Below the pieces are notes generated by a model, which was given only the letters and a program-made list of their open reading frames with translations, was not told where the DNA came from and ran no database searches. A stretch of DNA of 64,000 nucleotides from Isoetes taiwanensis. Taxonomy: Eukaryota; Streptophyta; Lycopodiopsida; Isoetales; Isoetaceae. The translations under genes and the position numbers were made by a program. The first letter of the stretch is position 1; each line of letters opens with the position of its first letter. Location: assembly GCA_021234155.1 (NCBI GenBank), contig JAJEKV010000025.1:13231463-13295462 (forward strand), given 5' to 3'. Shown here in pieces: positions 55,661 to 64,000 of this stretch.

Positions 55661-56439
55661 CATTAATGTAAACATTCTGTAGTAAGTGCTTCCACGCCCC
55701 TGCAAAAAAGAGAGCTCCAGTTAGGCCTCCACAGATGATAAAAAACGACAAGCAATCTAACATATATTATCAAGTTTAAAAAGCTGCATGCATGAACTCC
55801 GCAAGAGTAAGATGCATTCAAACAAAAGCAGGACTCGAGACTGTGGGAATGAGAATCAATGATGAAACCCTACTTTTTTTGCTGGAAAAGCAAGATCGGT
55901 GGATTGAAATTATGAGTGGATTTGGGATCAATCGAACTTAATCTAAAGGCAAAACTTAGAACTAGGATTTGAAACACAAAAACAGGAAACAGGGACATGA
56001 GTCGATTTTGCAGTGATGTGCTGTACAACCAGAACATCTAAAGCTTTGCATTACAAAAGCAATAAAATAAAAACCCCGAAACTAGCTTTAAACCTTTATT
56101 TTGACGAAGGTAAGGAAACATAAGTCATGTAGAACCAGCACATCTTTTGCTTTAGATTACCAAACCCATAGAACAGAATATCTAGGGCACTTCTTCCACT
56201 CCCGCGCCAAGAATCTAGAGGAAAAAAGGTATGGGGTTGGATGGATATACATGCACAATGTGTTTATGCATGGTGAAAGATAACAACCGCCGGATTGTTT
56301 CATCCAATGAAAATCAGTGGCCCATAATGGGTGCACTCTAGAAATACTATTTAGTACACCTCAAAGAATACAACAACGAAATCATAGAAAAACCATGTGA
56401 AAAAACGTATAAAAAATTAAAAATAACCCCCTGTCATTA
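55661..56439. other. No recognisable gene
   Basis: AT-rich DNA between the minisatellite and segment B; nothing supported. Confidence 0.5.
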
Positions 56440-57790
56440 TGTTAGATATTGGATATGCACTCTTATGCATAGACAAGTCACTCAGTGGATCCATGCTTAT
56501 CCTCTGAGAGTTTATTCTTGTACTTGCATCTTTACTTGTGCTTGACTTCTGATTAAATAACTTCAACAAGAAAAGCAATGCAAATCTAAGGGATTATCTT
56601 GCAATGGTCAGTATGATGGAGAATGCAAAACTAAAAGGAAAGAGCTACACAATGCAAGCGATGAAGTGAGAATATGCTTTAGAAAGAAATACTGCAAGCT
56701 TGTCAGGAAGAAAAAAAGAGAATACCTGCAAGAGGCAAGAAACTTTGGATGAGATGGTTGAAACCCAGAGAGATTTTGGGCACGCTTAAAGCCTAGGAAG
56801 CACCAATCCTATGACCTGGATATAGGTGACCTAGTGGGGCAATTGCATAGATTATATCGCATAAATGGTATTGATGGAACATGCCTAAGAATGAGGCAAA
56901 GCTAGAAATAACATATGATAAGATCATCTCCAAAATAAAGAAATTTTGCAATGGAAAGGTTGTAGATGCCATATGTTTAGTTGCAAAGATGACCAAATGG
57001 GCCGATTTTACAATTTTTAGCAAAATCACAAAGATGTTAAATGATGCATAGATGAATGGCCTTCCTACCATTTGGAAAATGAATAGAGTGACTCCAATTC
57101 ACAATTCAGGAGATACACATGAGCTTGGCAATTACAGGAGGATCATGGTGGATCATGTTTTTGCTAAACATCTAGCATAATAACAAGGGGTTCTGTTAGT
57201 ATTTTTGTACACTTTACAATATGGTTCTTCTATGATGCCATATCACCAAAATTAAAGCCAGTTCACATGTAATAGTAGCCAAAGAGGGGTTCTGTTATAT
57301 CCTGTGCAATTTAATGCATATAAAATATTGTTAGAAGGTGGTAAACATGGGAGACACTCGTCTTCCAAACCTCGTCTACACAATGGTTTAAGTCCACAAC
57401 ATGTTAAAGGTTGCGCAAGGAGAAGCGGGTTGGTTCCCTACATGGAATGTGCAAGAACAGGGGTGCACATAGGTGCAGAGCAATGAGGAACACAATTGCC
57501 TCGAGTAGTACCTAAACACTTGCTTTCTTACTAAGTTACAGAATGCTAGTGCTCTTGAGCTGGTAAAGACATCATATTATAAAAGCCAAATCACTACCAC
57601 GCTTGCGAGGAGTCCAAAGCAGTGAGCAGTACCCATTAACACATTTGTCCATAAAGAACCGCACAAGTATTGCGTCCATTCGAATTATGGCACGCTCCCT
57701 CATACTGAGGTGGACAGATGGGCTGAGATAAGCGAGAAAAATAGAAATGAAGGTAATTGAAGACAAGTGCCACACCCTTTAGAATTACTT
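56440..57790 (+). repeat. Segment B: paralogue of segment A without the insertions
   Basis: Aligns with 33610-34311, 36322-36716 and 42140-42425. The unfilled LINE target is at 57115-57131 (ACACATGAGCTTGGCAATTA) and the junction TAGTACCTAAACACTT at 57506-57521 marks the unfilled site of the 5.4-kb block. It holds the same decayed reverse-transcriptase stretch (LPTIWKMNRVTPIHNSGD, then NYRRIMVDHVFAKHL). Confidence 0.88.
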
Positions 57791-57794
57791 AGCA

Positions 57795-57823
57795 CTAGAA
57801 ACGTGTGCCCGGCGATGCCGGGC
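57795..57823 (-). mobile_element. Helitron-like 3' terminus, minus strand
   Basis: On the minus strand GCCCGGC-ATC-GCCGGGC is followed eight bases later by CTAG and then T. It has the same hairpin as the terminus at 20730. It sits where segment B stops matching segment A (after TTACTTAGCA), consistent with insertion there. The element extends to higher coordinates; its 5' end is not found. Confidence 0.6.
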
Positions 57824-60508
57824 ATTAGTTGTGGTTGTGTAGAATGGCTAGATGTAATGAAGTTTGTAAGTGTGATAGAATATTCTAGATGTAGTATGTA
57901 GAGGAATGGAATGTGTATTTTCATACTTGTAATTGAAATGTGATGGGACCTGTCCCACCACTGTACATGGCTGAAGTCAACTCTGATGCGTGTCAGACGA
58001 TGTGATTTGTCTCATGTTTATATTTCTCGTGAAGTTTGTTTTAGATGGGTTCATTGTGTTAAATGGTTTAACATATGGTACAATTTATTATAAGGACCGT
58101 GCAAGAGAATGGCCATTCGTATTGGAAGTTATTTGCAGTGATCAACGTCGATGCATGTAAGAGTTGATAAGTTATGACTCATTTTGTTTTCTTTTATCTT
58201 GTCAATTCATCGTAAATTTATTGCTTAAAAAATTTCATGAAACCCTCAACCTAACCCTAACCCTAAACCTATACACATAAACTCCCATAACAACTTGGGG
58301 ATCATTGACCATTTTTTGGCGCATGTGAGAGTTAAAAGAAGGGTCATTATATTGAACGATTCATTAAACATTATGACACAAAATAATATAGATAGTTTAG
58401 AAGCTATCATAATGAACAAAGCGAATGATATGGATTCGTGTCAAAAATAAAGTGTAATAAGTAATCAGTAGTATTGATGATAAGATAAACTCAAAAAGTT
58501 GTAAATTCTAAGTTGTACTCTAAAACCAAAAGCCTAAACCCTAAACTAAATCCTAGTGGAAATTCTTGCTAATGCTGGACATTAACAGTTTAGGTGTAAT
58601 AGACTTTCATCTTATAAAAAAGTTGTTCTGTTTAGGTGTGACTTTCAGTCTTTAAAGCATTTTCGAGCACAAAAGTACCCAAGTTCATTTTCTAAAGCAT
58701 TTGGTTTAACTCGTTTGAGCACAAAAATATCTTACAAAAATCCTAGTTGTTGTCAAACACATAGTGGGAATAACGTGTTATAGCCCGGTCTTTGTCGATG
58801 TGTATAGAACAATCTTGTCCATCCTAGTAAACGCGTGTGCGGTGTTGCCGCATAAGCAAGGGTGTGTGTTTTCAGTAAACCTTCGGTATTGTCGTGCATA
58901 ATCGCGGATGATTTTGATTATCTCCGCGAAATCCCTGTGACTTCTTACCGATTGTGGCCTAATTAATATGATTTGTAACAATGCTAATGGATTGTTTTTC
59001 TTAAGCAAGGTTATTATCTCGCGTCTTTGTCATACATAAAATGCATAGGAGCCAAGTGCTTAGCTATTACATTTCATGTTATTTAGACAATAAAAAGACA
59101 TGCGTGCAGGCAAGTGGAAAATTTGGCTATTGAAGCATACGCAAAAGTGTGCAATAAATCTGTGCCTCCTGAACAGGTGATCTTAAGGTTTGTTTATTTG
59201 TGTCCACTAACAATCTATGCATCTATAACGCACACATAATAAGATGGATGCCATTGCACAATGCATTATAACTTAGAAGTGGTGTCTAACATTGTCGGGC
59301 ATGAGACCTCTATTCTATTCTATCTCTGCGTGTAGCTTACGTTGTTCAATGTCTCTAAAGAGGTATGTAAGAATGCACTATAGTAATACTTGCCCTACAC
59401 AGCATTTATGGTAGTTATCTTTTACCTCAATATTGTTTCATTTCATATAGGAGTTATATAAGCAATAGAATATAGCAAAGGGAAATTGTGTCAAATAATA
59501 GGAATCATCTTCATCAATCTGATTGCCATAATACAAATCATTAATCTTATGAAAACTATTATATAAGCCATTTGCATTCCATTCTTTAGTCTTGATTGTG
59601 GTGACATGCGATCAAGTGTAAGCCCATCAAAACACCAATATAGCAATATCACATGTTTTCTTATAGCTTATTATATTCTCTTCAGTAGCTTTGGTTTGTC
59701 TTAGTTCATTTCCTGTAAAATATCCAATCCTCATAAGCCTATATAGTATGACCATGCATGCCAAGATAGATTGAACCTTCTATGCATATGTAATGCGTGC
59801 ACTTTAGATCTGGAAAAAAATGTTGTTTCTTTGTCTAACTCTTAAGCCTGCCTGAGCAAGGTATACAACTACCATGGAATAACAGATTGATGGAAAAGTA
59901 TCTATTCATGTTCCATTAGCATGCATATATGTTTCAGACTACACCATGAGGGTAGTACTCTAACCCATGAGAGACTTCTAGCTTGATATTGTTGGAAAGC
60001 AAACACACTGTTTAGAGTTTGAACATTTTCTTCTCACCTTGATTTTTGTGAATCCAATTTGCTTGCTGTTTCTGTTGTAGTTGCTACTTTGTGAAGAAGA
60101 TTTGCGCAACTCTAAGCCCTTAAGTCCTGCAAGTTTCTGACTTTATTCTTCATCTCCTTCATAAAAAGCAAATGTTAGCAATGGTGCAATGCAATAAAAG
60201 AAGGAGCAGAGAGAGAAGATTTACTTTCGTTGCTGCCGGTGCTGCTTTATGAAGAAGATTTGTTTCCCAACACCAAGCTCCTAAGTCCTGCCGAAGCAGA
60301 GGAGCAGAATGTGTGTCCCTTGGGTGGAGGAATAAGAGGTGGGTACCCAACGGGAAAAGGAAAATGGCCTTGAGCTTTTGTTAAATGGGTCCGGCTCAAG
60401 CTAAATCTGGAATGCAAAATCATCATTTCTTGTCTCAGATCTTTTCCCTATAATACAGGACAAAATTCAACCAAAAATCAACGTACCTTCTGATTTTACA
60501 TACTCAAA
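57824..60508. other. AT-rich DNA; no recognisable gene
   Basis: Contains a telomere-like patch at 58236-58265, (TTCTA)n-like bases at 59311-59327, and a diverged ~60-bp duplication (GAAGAAGATTTG) at about 60095 and 60250. Part may be the Helitron body. Confidence 0.45.
58236..58265 (-). repeat. Short interstitial telomere-like repeat
   Basis: CCTAACCCTAACCCTAAACC is two to three degenerate CCCTAAA units; a weaker patch, CCTAAACCCTAAACTAAATC, is at about 58532. Confidence 0.7.
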
Positions 60509-61411
60509 ATGCACGCCTTGCAGTTCCAGCCTCCAAGTAGAAGTTCCAGCTCCAAGCTGCAAGTGAAAGCTCCAACCCCTATAATTCAAGCACCACCAAT
60601 TTACCCTAAAGATGGAAAGCGGAGGAGATTGGGAATGACTGCTTACAGAAATTTAGAACTTACAAAGATTTCAGTGCATACATGTGGTTGCAGAAAATTT
60701 TACCTGAAACTTTAGCCCGTTGAAGCTCCAGAGGTTGCTATGTGGGCTAATGCTCGGAAGAAACTCGGACATTGAACCATTGCTACCTCTAATGCTAAAC
60801 CCTTGCAAGACAAAGCAATAGGGAATAAATGAGCACCTTGATATAAACGGTTGTGCCAGTGTAGTGCATTGCAATAAGCATTTTGTTGTGTCAATGTAGT
60901 GCATTTCAAAACTTGCAATACCATGCAAAAAAAGAATGTATACATAAGCCAAACCTTGCATGTTTATACTTTGCATGCAGGACTTACATGAGTTCCAGCC
61001 AATACTTACATGAGTTCCAGCCAATACAAAATCTACATAAACAGGCCCAAGTGTTCAATGCAACACAGAGATACAATAAGGATCTACATGTATGAACCGT
61101 GCATTATTCTAGTGCTTCACAGCAAATGCCATACCTCTTTCCTTCATGCTATAGCATATACCTTGGCGTTATTAATAACAGAGATTGTCTAAACAACAAA
61201 ATCCCAAGGAGGATGGCCGCCTTTAACTGGAGTCAAAGCAAGAGAGGGAGCTATAGCTGGTGGCTCCCCCTTAGATTTCTTGCATTCTGTGAACTTCTTT
61301 CTTTATGTCTGAGCAGCTGGTAGCCAGCTTATAACTTCTAAGCAATCGGAAAAGCCAAGAATAAGCAGACATAAAAGTGGTATTAGAGTTGCAACCATGG
61401 TATAAAAAAAC
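60509..61411. other. Possible exons of an unknown gene
   Basis: On the minus strand 60825-60712 reads FSIRGSNGSMSEFLPSISPH ... LKFQ and ends at a GTAAAAT donor, and looks exon-like. It lies downstream of the ORF at 61412-61624. On the plus strand 60509-60715 gives a Ser/Pro-rich frame. No family is recognised. Confidence 0.3.
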
Positions 61412-61624
61412 CTAATCACTGAATTTATGACATGGAACTCTGTTGCGCTGCTTTCTAAGAGTCCAATCATAAGCTGATAGTTTGCTCTCATACACATCTA
61501 TCTTCTTCACTTCCAGCCATGGCTCACGATGGATAATTCCTTCCGTAAGGATCCACTGATGTGGAGCAGGCAGTGGCGATTCATTTGGCGATTCATGCAA
61601 GAACTTCAGGTTTTGAGATTTCAT
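61412..61624 (-). CDS. Unrecognised 70-aa exon-like frame
   Basis: MKSQNLKFLHESPNESPLPA, HQWILTEGIIHREPWLEVKK and YDWTLRKQRNRVP read as genuine, balanced protein text ending in a stop. No domain is recognised. With the exon-like piece near 60712-60825 it may be part of one minus-strand gene whose other exons I cannot place. Confidence 0.3.
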   Translation of the reverse strand: MKSQNLKFLHESPNESPLPAPHQWILTEGIIHREPWLEVKKIDVYESKLSAYDWTLRKQRNRVPCHKFSD

Positions 61625-62814
61625 TGCCGTTATCCACCTAGTTATTTAGGGAGCAGATCATTGCCAATGACTGCACATTCATGAGTGTGCTCTCAGCCTG
61701 CACTTATCTCGCCCTTTAACATGAGAGATGTCAAACAAAATCAGTATGATATAACAATGAAGCAACAATCAGCTGCCTTTGAAGCAAAAAAGCAAGCACC
61801 AGGTGTTCAATTAAGAAAAAAAGATCGGAATCATCCTTTCCCAAAAGATATTACCTTGTAAATATCATAACAGAAATCAAAGGAGGTGAGGCAAACTTTG
61901 CCCTGTAGTTAAAAAATCGTACTCAGATCAACAAAGCCCTTTCAAACAAATCCAAAGAGTTGCAAAGCCTTGAACAACAATAACAACAATTGCCTCCAAT
62001 TGAAAGAAACGTCTAAAGAAAAATGGAGCAAACCGAAATACTCTTGCACATGCAGCTAACCCAAATCAGAGCAAACCGAAATACTCTTGCACATGCAGCT
62101 CACGGAATGTCCTTTCTTGTTGTGTAAAATGGATGAATGTTTGAAGATGAATGCAAGCTGCGCATTCCTGTTCTCCGCTCCTGAAAAGAATGAGATGTTT
62201 AAGCAAACAAAAAAACAAAATCGTTACCTACAACAAAATGTGGAATTTGCTCAATCCTTCTACCTAAATCCGGCCAGTCTAAGAAAATCTAGCCGCTGGA
62301 ATCCACCTGCTTGCTGTCTTTCTCATTTTGATTTTGCTTTTGCTTTCAGTTGATGCTTCCTTGCACTGGCTGCAAACCCTAAACCGAGCATCAAATCCCA
62401 GGAGATGCGCAGCCTTTTCAGCTGCAAGAAACTGAAAGAGGTGAGTAACTGTTCAAGAAAGCATTTTGCGGAGAAGAGGTCGGATCAGAGAGAATACAAA
62501 GTAGCAGATATAGAGATGATATAGAAAGAAAGAATTAGAAATAGATCTGCATCAACCGATGGCATCTCTGGAGCCGTTAGGGGATTAAGATTCATAGAAA
62601 AAACTGGACTGGTATGTAAAAATCGCCCTTGCTTGGTACTTCCCTCCTTCGATTCTCACACCCCTTCTTGCCGTTCTTGCCCACATGTTTGATTCTCCTA
62701 GAGCTGGCTGCCTGCCAGGCATCGAGAGAAAGAGGGAAACATAAATGAAGACCAAAAGCAAAAGAAACCAAAATTTTGAAAATTTGCGTTCCACAAGAGG
62801 GGAAAAGAGGGGAA
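61625..62814. other. No supported gene
   Basis: Mixed sequence with a short direct repeat, CCGAAATACTCTTGCACATG, at about 62034 and 62077. Nothing recognised. Confidence 0.45.
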
Positions 62815-62850
62815 GGGAACGCCGCATGCGGCGTAAGATGCGGCGTTCCC
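62815..62850. repeat. GC-rich hairpin
   Basis: GGGAACGCCGCAT and ATGCGGCGTTCCC form a perfect 13-bp stem with a 10-base loop. Confidence 0.85.
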
Positions 62851-62853
62851 TGG

Positions 62854-63076
62854 CACGTAAACGCAATTTAGGTTTCATTCTGCTCAATCCACCTATCTGC
62901 AGCCGCCACGTGGCATTATTTCTCTTTCGGAACTGCAATTTAGTCCGCATTCTGTTTTTTTGCTAACATTCCGGCTTTTCATTCTGCTTTTAGTTAACAT
63001 TCTGTGTTTTCGTTCTGTTTTGGACCAATGGGGCGTTGACAACTGTGCAGAACGAAACCTAAATTGCGTCCACGTT
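62854..63076. mobile_element. 223-bp element with ~29-bp terminal inverted repeats (MITE-like)
   Basis: CGTAAACGCAATTTAGGTTT and the following CATTCTGC pair with GCAGAACGAAACCTAAATTG and CGTCCACG at the other end, with three or so mismatches. The interior repeats AACATTC and TTCTG. It is non-coding. The element follows the hairpin at 62815 directly. Target duplication is unclear. Confidence 0.55.
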
Positions 63077-63223
63077 AATAGAATCTTGGCGTTCGGGTGC
63101 ATTCGAGCGGTCAACCGCCTCCGGCGCTTGTGGCTCCGCTGCATGGTTTCCCCTGCCGGAATGCAGGGTAAACGCGCATTCTCTTATACGGAACCAACCA
63201 CCTCACAAAATAAAAAAGAAGTA
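63077..63223. other. GC-richer spacer
   Basis: No gene. Contains another short palindrome-like stretch, CTGCCGGAATGCAGG. Confidence 0.4.
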
Positions 63224-63526
63224 TGATACTGCATACTTTCACTAATGTCTAGCATCATATAGCCAAGGGATGCTAGACATGCAAGCGCAATTGTATCCCT
63301 CATTACACTGACATGCATATATGTACAACTTATCAGCGAGCTTATTACTACTTTAGTTTTCTCTCGAAAACCTTTCGAGGGGAGGCTTTTTAAATCCTTG
63401 ATATTAATAGTGATGTTGTATTCTTGCTTTTCTGTTGGGTCCCATACATCTCTTGATCTTCTTGGACGATAACATTTAATCCAATTCAAATTTTGTTACA
63501 AACCTAGCATCTCAATATAAACATCA
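63224..63526 (+). repeat. ~300-bp repeat, possible solo LTR, copy 2
   Basis: Partner of 42485-42817; begins TGATACTGCATA and ends AACATCA. It abuts directly the duplicated segment that starts at 63528. Confidence 0.55.
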
Positions 63527-63527
63527 T

Positions 63528-63915
63528 TATCAAGACTGTCATGTCTTTGACAAAACATGGTGGATGAACAAGATAACACATAATATGTATCCATATTTCA
63601 CCTACTCATTCTTATACTATGACTCAACTACATGACGATACACAGTTTCAATAGTTGGCTTATGTGCTTCAATAGTTAATTTTTTGCTGAGATTCTGTGC
63701 CTCAGCTGTCACAGAGTAAATGACTTCTTAGCCTTACCAAAACCAGAACATCCGTGGTATACTTAATTTGGCATGCCACTAAGACGAGCAAGTACACTTT
63801 GCTATTATAGAAAGATCCAGTATAGAATGGCAAAAGGAATGTTGTAGGCACTAAAACCATGAATATGCCCTATGGCACAGGGCCCTCAATTGACATACAA
63901 CCCAACCTAAAACTA
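63528..63915. repeat. Segmental duplication, copy 2 (with 49756-50143)
   Basis: Homology begins precisely after the 300-bp repeat and ends at CCCAACCTAA near 63910, after which the sequences differ. The remaining ~85 bases to the window edge show nothing. Confidence 0.9.
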
Positions 63916-64000
63916 AGATCACACTAAGAATTAGACCTGAAGCATCTGTTGTAACCTTCTCTGCAGACAACAACGAAATGTTTGGATTCCCCTGTCCATG

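Noticed and set aside
58236-58265. Chromosome end
   Set aside because: Only a few degenerate telomere-like units with ordinary DNA on both sides.
62585-62950. 121-aa Arg-rich minus-strand ORF
   Set aside because: It runs through the inverted repeats and the hairpin; composition is explained by them and no family fits.

Overview
Eukaryotic nuclear DNA from a land plant with a large, repeat-rich genome. Plant markers are LTR elements primed by initiator tRNA-Met, a TRIM element, CACTA and Helitron termini, PDR-type ABC transporter and PPR gene debris, and GT-AG introns. Remnants of a TTLL-type tubulin polyglutamylase (47474-48540) point to a plant with swimming sperm (fern, lycophyte, bryophyte, cycad or Ginkgo), because flowering plants lack that TTLL group; a fern is my best guess, but the window does not prove it.

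Only two genes look intact. One is an intronless Ser/Thr protein kinase at 45322-46419 on the minus strand. The other is a three-exon gene for a secreted, cysteine-rich protein of 339 aa at 22448-23925 on the plus strand, whose family I do not recognise. Everything else recognisable is gene debris or mobile DNA.

Layout. 1-4800: purine tract, a LINE scrap, three copies of a ~75-bp hairpin repeat, and parts of two LTR elements. 5600-6710: EB1 pseudogene and a complete 433-bp TRIM with target duplication. 7-22 kb: mostly non-coding, with tandem duplications (10.3-12.5 kb), a CACTA end, a LINE 3' end and a Helitron 3' end. 22-24 kb: the Cys-rich gene. 25.2-25.45 kb: a long foldback. 26.9-29.2 kb: a SINE-like element and a deleted pogo-like transposon. 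33-42.8 kb: nested non-LTR retrotransposons whose insertion points can be read from a paralogous copy at 56.4-57.8 kb. 45-50 kb: kinase, a partial kinase copy, TTLL remnant and segmental duplications. 52.5-54.7 kb: a 1.1-kb tandem duplication carrying PDR and PPR fragments. 55-64 kb: minisatellite, Helitron end, foldbacks, and copies of segments from 42 and 50 kb.

There is no operon-like organisation; genes are isolated among decaying repeats. In both large tandem duplications the downstream copy differs from the upstream one mainly at CTG/CAG/CCG sites, so assembly or base-calling artefact must be considered there.
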